A stretch of 64,000 bases of DNA from contig NZ_CP074346.1 in the NCBI RefSeq assembly GCF_018343795.1, positions 2,170,001-2,234,000 on the forward strand, in the 5' to 3' direction. The stretch's first letter is position 1; the number at the start of each line of letters is the position of its first letter. The translations under genes and the position numbers were made by a program. Below, piece by piece: positions 18,190 to 27,489 of the stretch. The notes under the pieces were generated by a model. It searched no databases. It was not told the DNA's origin and was given only the letters and a program-made list of their open reading frames with translations. Origin of the DNA: Phocoenobacter atlanticus subsp. cyclopteri (lineage in GTDB: Bacteria > Pseudomonadota > Gammaproteobacteria > Enterobacterales > Pasteurellaceae).

Positions 18190-19707
18190 TTACGCTACCT
18201 TTTGAGCTGATTTCGAATCTGATGCTAATGCAAGCAAATTAGAAAAAGTAACTTCTTCATTTTTTAATTCTCCAGCAATATCTCCACGATTAAATATCAA
18301 AGCACGATTACACAAATGAGCGATTTCTTCAAAATCAGTAGAAATGATAATAATGGCGACACCTTTATCTAGAGCCTTATTCAGTAAGTCATAAATTTCT
18401 GCTCTAGCCCCCACATCTACACCTGCTGTTGGATCTTCTAAAATTAATACAGGGGTATCTAAATGCATCCATCTTGCCACTACAATTTTTTGCTGGTTAC
18501 CTCCTGATAATGCACTGATATCAATAAAAAGATTTTTAGGGCGAATATCAAAAAGCTGGAATTTATACCAACTTTGTTCTAATTCAGCACGTTTATTGTA
18601 TTTTTTAAGAGGAGAATGACCGCTTAGCACAGGATTCAAAAATAGATTTTCAGTGGTTGTCATTGACATAATGACACTTTCTCTAACACGATCACCTGCA
18701 ACAAGAGCAATCCCTTTATTAATTGCATCTTGTGGAGATTTAGCAAAAAATTTGTTATTTTTTAATAAAATCGTACCGCTATCTAATTCACGTAAGCCAA
18801 ATAGTAAACGACCGATTTCCTCTTGCCCTGCTCCACGTAATCCCGCTAAAGCAATCATCTCTCCTTGTTGTAGGCTAAATGACACAGGGCCAGTATCTCC
18901 AACAACAACCTCTTTTAGATTTAGAACTTCACAATTATTAACAGGTAATGCTTTTCTTTGACGACCTCGAGTTTCTTCGCCTACGATTGCTCTACAAAGC
19001 CCTTTAACGTCATAATCTTTAGTATTTCCTTCCGCAACAGGATTTCCATCTCTCATTACTAAAATACGATCTGAAATGGCAACAACTTCATCTAATCGGT
19101 GTGTGACATAAATCATACCAACACCCTGTTCTCTCAAACGATGTAAAACACTAAAAAGATGTTTTACATCTGCCGCAGGAAGTGACGCTGTTGGCTCATC
19201 CAAAATTAATAACTCAGCTTCTACTGCAATAGCACGAGAAATAGCAAGTAGTGCTTTTTCTGTACGACTTAAATCAAAGACTCTAGTATTGGCATCTAAC
19301 TCTAAACCTACAAAATCAAGTGCTTTTTGAGCTTGTGTATTGACAGTATTCCAATCAATAATCCCAAAGCGTTTTGGATACCCCATTACAAAAGCCATAT
19401 TTTCAGCAATAGTCATCCATTCAATAAGCCCTAAATCCTGATGAATAAATGCTATAGGTTGTTTATTACCTTTTTTAAGATCTTTTGCTGAGTTAATTAT
19501 TTTTTGATGAAATAAAATTTCTCCCTCATCAGAGTTATAAATTCCTGCTAAAATTTTTATAAGAGTTGATTTTCCTGCACCATTTTCGCCTAAAAGGGCT
19601 ACAATCTCTCCTGAGTAAATATCAAGATTGATATGATTTACTGCAGCATTATTACCAAATAATTTAACAATATTCTTAAAACTAAGAATGGGTTGCTTGC
19701 TGTTCAT
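18190..19707 (-). CDS. Ribose-type ABC transporter ATP-binding protein (two ATPase domains)
   Basis: RbsA-like protein of 505 residues with two nucleotide-binding domains. Domain 1 has Walker A GENGAGKST (about 40-48), a divergent signature DLSRTEKALLAISRA, and Walker [12 protein letters not shown]. Domain 2 lacks a canonical Walker A (GLRGAGQEEIGRLLFG), as usual for this family, and has signature SGGNQQKIVVARW and Walker B VLILEDPTAGVD. Energises sugar import with the following permease and binding protein. Confidence 0.88.
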   Translation of the reverse strand: MNSKQPILSFKNIVKLFGNNAAVNHINLDIYSGEIVALLGENGAGKSTLIKILAGIYNSDEGEILFHQKIINSAKDLKKGNKQPIAFIHQDLGLIEWMTIAENMAFVMGYPKRFGIIDWNTVNTQAQKALDFVGLELDANTRVFDLSRTEKALLAISRAIAVEAELLILDEPTASLPAADVKHLFSVLHRLREQGVGMIYVTHRLDEVVAISDRILVMRDGNPVAEGNTKDYDVKGLCRAIVGEETRGRQRKALPVNNCEVLNLKEVVVGDTGPVSFSLQQGEMIALAGLRGAGQEEIGRLLFGLRELDSGTILLKNNKFFAKSPQDAINKGIALVAGDRVRESVIMSMTTTENLFLNPVLSGHSPLKKYNKRAELEQSWYKFQLFDIRPKNLFIDISALSGGNQQKIVVARWMHLDTPVLILEDPTAGVDVGARAEIYDLLNKALDKGVAIIIISTDFEEIAHLCNRALIFNRGDIAGELKNEEVTFSNLLALASDSKSAQKVA

Positions 19708-19745
19708 ACTTGCCCCCAGTAATTAACAAAACGGTCAATTATTAT

Positions 19746-20744
19746 TTATAAAGATAATAATTTTTCCCACACACTGTCATCAACAGGAATTCCATTTGCT
19801 TGATTATCGGCTTTTAGCTGTACAAATTCGTGACCAGGTAAACGAATAGCAACATTAGGATCAGAGCGTTCTGCGGTAAAAACATAATCCATAATACGAT
19901 TGAGTTTTTCTTCTTTGGTTTTGCCATCAATCAGGCGATCCACTTCAATCGCAATAAAAATTTGTGAAACACAATATTCATCATCTTTATCTTCTGTCAC
20001 TGAAGCAACGGATTCACCATTTGAAAGAAGTGTTGCAATCATATCAAGGACAATCGACAGCCCTGATCCTTTCCAATAACCCATTGGTAATAAACGACGA
20101 TTTTTCTCAACAGTAGCGGGATCTTTTGTTAGATTTCCCTCATCATCAAAGCCCGCATCAACAATGGTTTGACGACCTGCAAGACGATTGACTTCTAACA
20201 TTCCGTAAGAATACATTGAACAAGACATATCAACCATCGTAATTGGATTACTTGGTACAGCAATAATTAAAGGGTTTGTACCAATACGGCACTCTTTTGC
20301 CCCCCAAGGTGGCATTACCGCAATAGAGTTTGTCCAACAAATACCAATGTAACCTTTCTCCGCCGCTTGATAACCATAGCCACCGCCACGCATCCAATGG
20401 TTGGCATTTTTTAATGCAACAACACCAATGCCATTTTGATCGGCTAGCTCAATGGCTCTATCCATCATTTTTTTGGCAGTTAAATTACCAATAGACTGAT
20501 GTGCGTCCCACTGCTCTATTGCCCCTAAAGAAAGTACTTTTGTCGGTATTGCATCGGGCTTTATATCACCATTTTCTAACTGTTGAATAAATCGAGGGAA
20601 ACGATTTACACCGTGTGAATACACCCCGTCCTGTGTGGTATCTGCAAACATTGTTGCACATTCTTCTGCGATTTCTTCTGTGACATTTCTTGCAATTAAA
20701 ACACGTTTAAATTCAGATTTTAGTTGTTCATAAGAAACTTTCAT
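19746..20744 (-). CDS. dlgD: 2,3-diketo-L-gulonate reductase DlgD (YiaK)
   Basis: NAD(P)H-dependent reductase of the LDH2/MDH2 (malate/lactate dehydrogenase type 2) fold that reduces 2,3-diketo-L-gulonate to 3-dehydro-L-gulonate. Its 332 residues match the E. coli protein. The catalytic histidine is in [14 protein letters not shown] (about residue 44); cofactor and substrate segments include [20 protein letters not shown] and [21 protein letters not shown], followed by [14 protein letters not shown]. It is the first gene of the long minus-strand operon and is divergent from the IclR-type regulator, the same arrangement as yiaJ/yiaK in E. coli. Confidence 0.93.
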   Translation of the reverse strand: MKVSYEQLKSEFKRVLIARNVTEEIAEECATMFADTTQDGVYSHGVNRFPRFIQQLENGDIKPDAIPTKVLSLGAIEQWDAHQSIGNLTAKKMMDRAIELADQNGIGVVALKNANHWMRGGGYGYQAAEKGYIGICWTNSIAVMPPWGAKECRIGTNPLIIAVPSNPITMVDMSCSMYSYGMLEVNRLAGRQTIVDAGFDDEGNLTKDPATVEKNRRLLPMGYWKGSGLSIVLDMIATLLSNGESVASVTEDKDDEYCVSQIFIAIEVDRLIDGKTKEEKLNRIMDYVFTAERSDPNVAIRLPGHEFVQLKADNQANGIPVDDSVWEKLLSL

Positions 20745-20764
20745 TACCGTCTCCGTTTTATATA

Positions 20765-20796
20765 TTGAAATGATGTTTCAAAATATAGATCTATAT
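20765..20796. promoter_or_regulatory. Two adjacent palindromes in the dlgD/regulator gap
   Basis: TTGAAA-TGATG-TTTCAA (20765-20781) is immediately followed by the perfect 14-base palindrome ATATAGATCTATAT (20783-20796). They sit 20-50 bases upstream of the dlgD start. They are good candidates for IclR-family operators; binding has not been shown. Confidence 0.5.
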
Positions 20797-20869
20797 AAAT
20801 ATAAAGTCAACAAAAACTCAAAAATAAAAATACTTTAATATCAATATTTTAAGAAATAATTTTCTATTT

Positions 20870-20905
20870 TGTGAACAAGATCTCATTTTTGGAATAGATC
20901 TCATT
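20870..20905. promoter_or_regulatory. CRP-like site and 10-base direct repeat upstream of the IclR gene
   Basis: TGTGA-N6-TCTCA (20870-20885) differs by one base from the CRP consensus arms. AGATCTCATT occurs at 20878 and again at 20896, an 18-base period, overlapping the CRP-like site. The arrangement suits catabolite control plus regulator binding between the divergent genes. Confidence 0.45.
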
Positions 20906-20965
20906 GTGGAAATTTTTATTAAAAAGAGTATATTTCTCAGAAAAAAAATAATTAAAGGAAAAAAG

Positions 20966-21730
20966 ATGAGTAATCAAAGTTTGATAAGAGGATTATCACT
21001 ACTTGATATTCTGAGCGATTACCCAAATGGCTGTCCTTTGGCAAAATTGGCAGAATTATCAACATTAAACAAAAGTACAACCCACAGAATGCTACAAACA
21101 TTGCAAAATTGCGGTTATGTCAAACCGGCAAATACAGCGGGATCTTATCGCTTAACCACCAAATGTTTGATGATTGGGCAAAAAACATTAAATTCCTTAA
21201 ATATTTTAAATGTGATATCGCCTTTGTTAGAAAATCTAAACATTGAGATCGGTGAAACAGTCAATTTTTCAATGAGAGATAAAAATCACGCTGTAATGAT
21301 TTATAAATTAGAACCTACAACAGGAATGATGAAAACACGCTCTTATATTGGGCAGCAGTTACAACTTTATTGCTCTGCAATGGGAAAAAATTATCTTGCT
21401 TATGATGAAAAGGAAAAAGTATCCCAATATTGGGCAAACAATAAAGAAAACATTATACAGCTTACTGCAAATACGATTACTTCATTAGATAAAATGTATG
21501 AAGAATTAGATAATATTCGCCATCAAGGTTTCGCCTTAGATAACGAAGAAAATGAGCTGGGTGTAACCTGTATTGCCTGTCCTATTTTTGATATTCAAGG
21601 AAAAGTGAAATATTCTGTTTCTGTTTCGCTTTCAACCGCAAGGCTTAATGCCTTAGATAAAAAAAGTTTACTTTCACAAATACAAGAAACAGCGAAAAAT
21701 ATTTCATTAGAACTTGGGGCAAATGTTTAA
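20966..21730 (+). CDS. yiaJ: IclR-family regulator of the diketogulonate operon (YiaJ-like)
   Basis: The ATG at 20966 follows AAAGGAAAAA; the 254-residue product starts MSNQSLIRGLSLLDIL. An N-terminal winged helix (about 5-65) contains CPLAKLAELSTLNKSTTHRMLQTL as the recognition helix region. The C-terminal IclR effector domain (about 75-250) includes YCSAMGKNYLAY and GFALDNEENELGVTCIACPIFD. It is divergent from dlgD, as yiaJ is in E. coli, where it represses yiaKLMNOPQRS. The effector is unknown here. Confidence 0.85.
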   Translation: MSNQSLIRGLSLLDILSDYPNGCPLAKLAELSTLNKSTTHRMLQTLQNCGYVKPANTAGSYRLTTKCLMIGQKTLNSLNILNVISPLLENLNIEIGETVNFSMRDKNHAVMIYKLEPTTGMMKTRSYIGQQLQLYCSAMGKNYLAYDEKEKVSQYWANNKENIIQLTANTITSLDKMYEELDNIRHQGFALDNEENELGVTCIACPIFDIQGKVKYSVSVSLSTARLNALDKKSLLSQIQETAKNISLELGANV

Positions 21731-21768
21731 ATATCCTAAAAATTAAATGGTATTTCAAACCTAAATGA

Positions 21769-21824
21769 TAAGCGGTGGTTTTTATATAATTTTTTGCAAA
21801 AATAGATAAAAATCCCACCGCTTA
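21769..21824. terminator. Inverted uptake-signal pair between the regulator and glycerate kinase genes
   Basis: TAAGCGGTGG (21769-21778) and CCACCGCTTA (21815-21824) form a perfect 10-bp stem, extended by further A/T pairing (TTTTTAT / ATAAAAAT). It lies between convergent genes and probably terminates both. Confidence 0.7.
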
Positions 21825-21831
21825 TTAGCTC

Positions 21832-22961
21832 TTATAAAACCCGACACAACCTTGCAATATTCTGTGCCGTTGAGATTAGATTTGCTTTACCTTGTTGCAA
21901 GGTTTCTTCAAGTGAGCCAAGATTACGAATAATCGGAAAGACGCAATCAATACCATATTGATACACCACTTCATAATCTTCTCGTAAGCAACCTACAATC
22001 GCAATCACAGGTTTATTAAATTGTTTCGCCACCTTTGCGACACCAATCGGCGTTTTACCTGCAATACTTTGAGCGTCCATTCTGCCTTCGCCTGTAATCA
22101 CTAGGTCTGCTTGCTCAATAAATTGAGCCAGTGACGTGGCTTCAATCACGATATCTACACCTGATTTTAGGGTTACGTTAGGCAATAACAATAAACCGCC
22201 CCCATTCCGCCCGCTGCACCGCAACCCGCTTTCTCTTTAATTTCAAGTTGAATCTGTTGCTGAACAATATTTGCAAAATGTGCCAATGCTTCATCTAATT
22301 GCTGAACCATTTCAGGGGTTGCCCCTTTTTGAGGACCAAAAATAGCACTTGCACCATTCTCGCCACATAAAGGATTATTCACATCACAAGCCACTTCAAA
22401 TTGAACCTTGCTTAAACGAAGATCTAACGCTGATAAATCGATCTGAGCAAGCTCTTTTAACGCTTCGCCACCAAAGCCAATCGGCTGATTTGAACTATCT
22501 AAAAATTTTCCCCCTAAGGCTTGCAACATTCCGACACCGCCGTCATTCGTCGCACTTCCGCCAATCCCAAGAATGATTTTTTCTACGCCATACTCTAACG
22601 CTGAACCAATCAATTCCCCTGTGCCAAAAGAAGTGGTTTTAAGAGGATTACGTTTTTCAGGTGGAACAAGGTGTAAACCAGAGGCGGCGGACATCTCAAT
22701 AAATGCCGTTTTACGATCCCCTGATAGCCCAAAGAAAGCGGTTATTTTATTCCCTAATGGGGCAGTAACTTCGGTTTCTATAATTGAGCCATTTGTCGCA
22801 TCAACTAAGGATCGCACCGTGCCTTCGCCACCGTCTGCCATCGGAATTTTGATAAATTCAGCATTGGGATAAATTTTTGCAAATCCTTCCTCAATCGCAT
22901 TTGCCACTTTTAAGGCGGTTAAGCTTTCTTTAAATGAATCAGGGGCTATAATAATTTTCAT
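21832..22961 (-). pseudogene. glxK: Glycerate kinase, interrupted by a single-base frameshift
   Basis: Two overlapping frames together make one GarK/GlxK-type kinase of about 376 residues (E. coli GlxK 381). The first part starts KIIIAPDSFKESLTALKVA, contains MADGGEGTVRSLVDA and IILGIGGSATNDGGVGMLQALGG, and runs to KEKAGCGAAGGMGA. There the frame shifts. The second frame carries on with GGGLLLLPN, LVITGEGRMDAQSIAGKTPIGVAKVAK and the C-terminus. The shift sits in a run of five C on the plus strand (22199-22203); six would restore GGMGGGLLLLPN. The intact enzyme phosphorylates glycerate. It lies 5 bases after mutL. True mutation and assembly error cannot be told apart here. Confidence 0.85.
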
Positions 22962-22966
22962 CTTTT

Positions 22967-24841
22967 TTATTCCAAAAACTGCCCAAAATCCACTTCAATA
23001 TAACTTTGTTCTAGCTGTTGTTTGGTCACTAAATTTTGCTCAATTTCAGCGAGTTGGGTAATGCAATCACTTAAATTACAAGCGGTATGATTTACACAAT
23101 TTTTTGCAAAAAATTCACTTAAACTGACCGCTTGTTGATTAAACAAATTCAGTAATAATTGTTGTAAATTTTGCTCTCGTAAACATTGAGGGACTTTATT
23201 AATAGTTAAACGAGTTTGTCCTTGCCAATGCTTTTCTATAATTTCAAAGCCTAACATAGTAAGTTGTTGCTCACATTGTTGCCAAGCGATCGTTTGGGCT
23301 TCATCAAGGGTTAAGCTTAATGGAATAAGCAACACTTTGGTTTCGGTTTTTTTCAGCTCCGCTTGTAACTTTAATTCCGCTAATTTTTTTAATGGCATTA
23401 AATAAAAGGACTCTTGTTTCTTTAATAATAGTGCTTTGTTTTTCACAATCGCAAGGGCTTGAATATAGTCTGAACTTGGTTGTGTAAGCGGTGTGATTTC
23501 TGCAGTTTTTTGCAAATTATCCATTTTTGGTAAATTTTCACTAAAATCTGACCGCTTTATTTCCGTATGTTGAGAGGTTTCTGTGCCACTTTGTAATAAC
23601 TCGCCATAAAGACGTTGTGAGGATTTACTTACACTTGGTGAAGTATAAGAATTTGACGGTCTTTGAAAACTGAGTCCCTGTGAATAATTTTTTTGGTACT
23701 GCTCTTGGTATTGCTCCGCAAAAATATTTTTGCCTGCTGCGGCTCGGTTGGTGTCTTTAATATGAGTGTCTTTGGCATAACTTGGCATCGGCTCATTAAC
23801 CTGATTGTCATTCAAAGGTAAATCTGCCTGCTCTTGCAGAGCATTCGCAATACCTTGATAAATAAAATCGTGTACGAGTCGTCTTTGATGAAAACGTACT
23901 TCGTGTTTGGCGGGGTGGACATTTACATCCACTTGGCTCGCATCTAAATCCAAAAACAGTACAAAACTTGGGTAACAATCTTTTGCGAGCAAATCGCCAT
24001 AGGCTTGGCGGATAGCGTGGTTGATGGTTTTATCTCGCATCATTCTGCCGTTTACATAGCTGTAATTGAGATCATTTTGTGTACGAGCAATGGTGGGCGA
24101 TCCGATCCAACCTTGCAGATGAAGATCGCCGTGTTGCCAATCTAAATGAACACTATTTTGAATAAAATTCTCACCACAAATTGCTGCCACTCGTTTTTGC
24201 TGCTGCGCTAAATTGTGCTGAGCAATGCCACGATAATGGCGAATTTTTTTATCGTTATGGGTTAAGGTAAAGGTAATGCTTGGTTTTGCCAATGCAATAC
24301 GTCGCACCACTTCATCAATATGGTTAAACTCTGTTTTATCGGTTCGTAAAAATTTACGTCTCGCAGGAGTATTAAAAAATAAGTTTGCCACTTCAATGGT
24401 TGTGCCAACAGGGTGTGAGGCAGGCTGAATTTCCACCGCCATATCTCGCCCCTGAGCATAAGCTTGCCACGCTTCTGTTTGATTTTCAGGGCGTGATGTG
24501 AGGGTTAAGCGAGACACCGAACTGATACTTGCTAACGCTTCGCCACGAAAACCTAAACTTAAAATCGCTTCTAAATCTTCAAGGCTGGCAATTTTACTGG
24601 TAGCGTGACGAGCGAGGGCTAATTCCAGATCCACTTTTGCAATACCACAGCCATTATCACGAATTCGGATCAACTGCGATCCGCCCTTTTCAATATCAAT
24701 TTGAATATTGGTCGCCCCTGCATCAAGGCTATTTTCCACTAATTCTTTAACCACAGAAGCTGGTCGCTCCACTACTTCCCCTGCCGCAATTTGGTTGGCA
24801 AGTTGTGGGGGCAGAATATTGATAAGGTGTGTTTGTGTCAT
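22967..24841 (-). CDS. mutL: DNA mismatch repair protein MutL
   Basis: ATP-dependent coordinator of methyl-directed mismatch repair, 624 residues. The N-terminal GHKL ATPase has [12 protein letters not shown] (about 33-44), IRDNGCGI (about 60-67), ATSKI and [13 protein letters not shown]. Then come [11 protein letters not shown], and [14 protein letters not shown] near residue 305. A low-complexity linker (about 345-460) precedes the C-terminal dimerisation domain. Two inverted uptake-signal pairs lie inside the coding region (23078-23135 and 23485-23559), at the linker and in the C-terminal domain. No DQHA(X)2E endonuclease motif is seen, as expected for a species with MutH. Confidence 0.95.
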   Translation of the reverse strand: MTQTHLINILPPQLANQIAAGEVVERPASVVKELVENSLDAGATNIQIDIEKGGSQLIRIRDNGCGIAKVDLELALARHATSKIASLEDLEAILSLGFRGEALASISSVSRLTLTSRPENQTEAWQAYAQGRDMAVEIQPASHPVGTTIEVANLFFNTPARRKFLRTDKTEFNHIDEVVRRIALAKPSITFTLTHNDKKIRHYRGIAQHNLAQQQKRVAAICGENFIQNSVHLDWQHGDLHLQGWIGSPTIARTQNDLNYSYVNGRMMRDKTINHAIRQAYGDLLAKDCYPSFVLFLDLDASQVDVNVHPAKHEVRFHQRRLVHDFIYQGIANALQEQADLPLNDNQVNEPMPSYAKDTHIKDTNRAAAGKNIFAEQYQEQYQKNYSQGLSFQRPSNSYTSPSVSKSSQRLYGELLQSGTETSQHTEIKRSDFSENLPKMDNLQKTAEITPLTQPSSDYIQALAIVKNKALLLKKQESFYLMPLKKLAELKLQAELKKTETKVLLIPLSLTLDEAQTIAWQQCEQQLTMLGFEIIEKHWQGQTRLTINKVPQCLREQNLQQLLLNLFNQQAVSLSEFFAKNCVNHTACNLSDCITQLAEIEQNLVTKQQLEQSYIEVDFGQFLE

Positions 24842-24893
24842 TTTATTTTTAGATTTCAGAAGATAATTAGTTAGATTTTAGCATAAATTCTGG

Positions 24894-24914
24894 AAACAGG
24901 GCATACCCTGTTTT
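24894..24914. terminator. Short terminator after the Slam gene
   Basis: AAACAGGG (24894-24901) pairs with CCCTGTTT (24906-24913) around a four-base loop, followed by TTT on the plus side. It separates the haemophore cluster from mutL. Confidence 0.6.
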
Positions 24915-24936
24915 TTGCTTAAACAATCAATTGATA

Positions 24937-26400
24937 CTAAAACTGCCATTCAAAATTTACTTGCACTTCACTTTGTTTATAAGAAAATATCGTGTCATTA
25001 TTTGCTTTATTGCGACTATGTTTAATCAATAAACTCGGTACAATGCCTTTAAAATTCCATTTTGGCATTTTAAATATAGCTAAATAAGTTTGTAAATTTT
25101 CTCTTCTTGCCTTAAATATCACGCCATAATCTTTCTCATAACGATAATGTTTAAGTAAGGCTAAAAAAGTGGTGTTTAATCCAAAATCAAATTGATGATT
25201 AAAACCTAAGCGTAGCCCTGCCATTTGATAATTTTTCTCTTTTTGTAGCGTGTGACGATATGCAAAATCTAAACCACTAAATAAGGTTGTTTTTGGACTA
25301 AGTAAATAATACCACGTTCCAGATAAAGTGCTTAAATAAGCATTTTCAAAAGAGTGTTGTTCACTATTATAATAGAATTTCTTCTGTTCAAATTGTAAGT
25401 TTAAATGATGACGAGGTGACAAATTTTGTGAAAAATTAATACGTCCGCCCCAAGCGTGATAATTACGATGATTTTGCAACACATTATATTCAAATACAGG
25501 AGCAATGGTTAATTCTGTTTTCGCATTTTGGAAGTGATAACCTAAAGACGTTTTAACGGTATTTTCATTATAGTTTCGATAGTGAGGATAAAATTGACCA
25601 TAACTATTCAATGAGAATGCTAGACCGTGATTTGCAACAAATGAAGTTTGTTTACGAATATTTGCATCATAATGCCAACCTTGAGCATTAATTGACTTTG
25701 GAGAAGATTGTTTTTCAACACATTGATTATTCAGAGAAAGCAAACATTCTTCTTTTTGTGATGATTGGTTAATATTTTGATTATATTGATAACCAACACT
25801 CAATCCGCCTTGCCAACTTTCCCGTTCGGATAAAGCTTGCTGATAGCCACCAATGGTTTGATATAGATCTTGAGGTAATTCTAATTGGGTAATTTTTTCA
25901 AATAGCGATGTCGATTCATTATTTTTATGATTTTCAAATAAAATTCTCGCAAGATCTAACTGCCCACGTAAAAATTGTGGATCCAGTTTTAATAGTTCCT
26001 GATAATAAAGCTCGGCTTGTTCAAGACTTCCTTGCTTCCTTGCTAACAATCCTTTTGCAAATAAAACAAGCGGTGGTTTATGATCGGCAAATTGTAGATA
26101 TTGGGCTAAAAATTTCTCCGCATAATCCCATAACTCTTGGTTTAGCGAAATATACAACGCCTGTCCAACAGCATTTACATTATTTTCTATCTCAAATGTT
26201 TTACCATCAAGAGTAATTTCATTTTTTTGCGTTTTATTTTTAACCTGTTGATACTCTTGTTGTTGCTGTTGTGCTTTTTGTTGGTACTGTTGTAATAGCT
26301 GAATACTCTCTTGATTATGAGAGTTGTCTTGATATTGCTGTGCAATTGCTTGTGGTATAAACATCGCACCTAAAAAAGGTACCCAATAATATTGTTTCAT
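24937..26400 (-). CDS. Slam-family outer-membrane translocator (surface lipoprotein assembly modifier type)
   Basis: 487 residues with a signal peptide (about 1-20, ending QAIAQQ), a Q-rich stretch (about 22-55), tetratricopeptide-type helices (about 70-190; LLARKQGSLEQAELYYQELLKLDPQFLRGQLDLARILF is TPR-like in sequence and spacing), and a C-terminal beta-barrel (about 200-487; DUF560) ending in VNFEWQF with terminal phenylalanine. Slam proteins move lipoproteins or haemophores with small barrel domains across the outer membrane. Directly upstream is a hemophilin-like gene, its probable client. In A. baumannii the analogous gene is hsmA. Family assignment is strong; client assignment is by neighbourhood. 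Confidence 0.85.
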   Translation of the reverse strand: MKQYYWVPFLGAMFIPQAIAQQYQDNSHNQESIQLLQQYQQKAQQQQQEYQQVKNKTQKNEITLDGKTFEIENNVNAVGQALYISLNQELWDYAEKFLAQYLQFADHKPPLVLFAKGLLARKQGSLEQAELYYQELLKLDPQFLRGQLDLARILFENHKNNESTSLFEKITQLELPQDLYQTIGGYQQALSERESWQGGLSVGYQYNQNINQSSQKEECLLSLNNQCVEKQSSPKSINAQGWHYDANIRKQTSFVANHGLAFSLNSYGQFYPHYRNYNENTVKTSLGYHFQNAKTELTIAPVFEYNVLQNHRNYHAWGGRINFSQNLSPRHHLNLQFEQKKFYYNSEQHSFENAYLSTLSGTWYYLLSPKTTLFSGLDFAYRHTLQKEKNYQMAGLRLGFNHQFDFGLNTTFLALLKHYRYEKDYGVIFKARRENLQTYLAIFKMPKWNFKGIVPSLLIKHSRNKANNDTIFSYKQSEVQVNFEWQF

Positions 26401-26493
26401 ATATTCTCCGAGTAACCATCCAATAATAAAAATAAATTTGCAAATTTTATTATTAATGTGACCGCTATAATATGTTTAATTCGCAATGAAAAA

Positions 26494-26521
26494 ATAGAGA
26501 TCCAGTAAACTCGATCTCTAT
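26494..26521 (-). terminator. Rho-independent terminator between hemophilin and Slam genes
   Basis: Read on the minus strand, ATAGAGATC and GATCTCTAT form a 9-bp stem with a 10-base loop, followed by TTTTTT. Transcription from the hemophilin gene would mostly stop here, leaving lower read-through into the Slam gene. Confidence 0.75.
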
Positions 26522-26543
26522 CAATAATTAAATAATGCTCAAA

Positions 26544-27341
26544 TTATTTTTTAGTACCGCCAAAAGCCGTATCATATTGATTATTAACTTCAAATTTCGT
26601 ATAACCTGCTAGAGCTGAAGCATCTTTTCCAAAGAAATGACCTTTAGCTGAACCTCTCACATTATTATTTGCGACAGCTCTACCTCCAAAGCTGGCATCA
26701 GATTTAATTCTAGCCTTAACTGTAATATTTAAATTTGATTTAGAAAGAGTACCATCTAAACGTTTTTTACCAAAATCAGCAGTAAACTCACCTTTTAATA
26801 ATGCTTTATTTAAGTCATTATTTTGGTTAATTCCTTGCACAGAATAGACGGCTTTTCCACTGGTTGGCATTGTTTGTGTTTTTTCATTACCTGCGTAATA
26901 AACAACACGATCTTTAGATGGGTTACCGCTATGACCTAACCATTCTCCAAAATAAAGTTCCTGATTACCTACTTTTTTAAAGGCAAAATCACCAAGTTCA
27001 TTATGGAAACCTGGTACCCAGCTTGGCATATTGCTCATTTTTAATACCACCACACCATTGCTATCTACACCACCAAAACGTCTTAGCCATTGGGTTCTTT
27101 TAGTAATACTGGTTAATGATTTAAAGCTGGTGACTTTTTCTGATTTAAGATTAGAGTTTTTTACTCTCACACCTGGTAAACCTGCGTCATCTTTGTGGAA
27201 CCAGCCATTATGTGCAGCAGAACCTTCTTGGGGTAACGTTAAAGTAACTTTATCAGACATACCTGAAGTAACAACAGCACTTGCAGTACTTACTGCGAAT
27301 AATGAACTTAATACAATAGTTGCTAAAAGTGATTTTTTCAT
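26544..27341 (-). CDS. Hemophilin-like secreted haem-binding protein, Slam-dependent
   Basis: 265 residues. A Sec signal peptide spans 1-22 (ends STASA); no cysteine follows it, so the protein is secreted and not a lipoprotein. The N-terminal part (23-160) would be the ligand domain. The C-terminal part (about 165-262) looks like the eight-strand barrel of Slam clients, with KGHFFGKDASALAGYTKFE (234-252) matching the barrel signature of TbpB and hemophilin families. Candidate haem-ligand histidines are H44, H49, H113 and H137 (in FGEWLGHSGN); which binds haem cannot be told. It lies between a TonB-dependent receptor and a Slam gene, as in known hemophilin and HphA loci. Family call is from architecture plus context, not from a database hit. 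Confidence 0.8.
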   Translation of the reverse strand: MKKSLLATIVLSSLFAVSTASAVVTSGMSDKVTLTLPQEGSAAHNGWFHKDDAGLPGVRVKNSNLKSEKVTSFKSLTSITKRTQWLRRFGGVDSNGVVVLKMSNMPSWVPGFHNELGDFAFKKVGNQELYFGEWLGHSGNPSKDRVVYYAGNEKTQTMPTSGKAVYSVQGINQNNDLNKALLKGEFTADFGKKRLDGTLSKSNLNITVKARIKSDASFGGRAVANNNVRGSAKGHFFGKDASALAGYTKFEVNNQYDTAFGGTKK

Positions 27342-27422
27342 AAAAATCTCCTATAATGAATTTGTGGATATTTTCCACGGTTACAATTATGCTACTTTTT
27401 TATTAAAAGTAGCGTTCTTTTT

Positions 27423-27463
27423 AAAGACAGTAAAATAGATTTAGCGGTCGTTTTACTGTCTTT
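27423..27463. promoter_or_regulatory. 13-bp hairpin between receptor and hemophilin genes
   Basis: AAAGACAGTAAAA (27423-27435) pairs perfectly with TTTTACTGTCTTT (27451-27463); the T-run lies on the plus side. The loop carries a partial uptake signal (AGCGGTCG). For the minus-strand genes it lacks a clear T-tract and may be a stability element or an internal promoter boundary. Confidence 0.5.
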
Positions 27464-27489
27464 TTTTCTAAAAAATCATTGCTGACTTT

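Noticed and set aside
22173-22224. Reading the glycerate kinase pieces as two separate genes
   Set aside because: The two frames are contiguous halves of one protein and need only one base to join; the second has no RBS.
27031-27438. 135-codon plus-strand frame across the hemophilin gene and its upstream gap
   Set aside because: Antisense to a gene with a clear signal peptide and barrel motif; no family features of its own.
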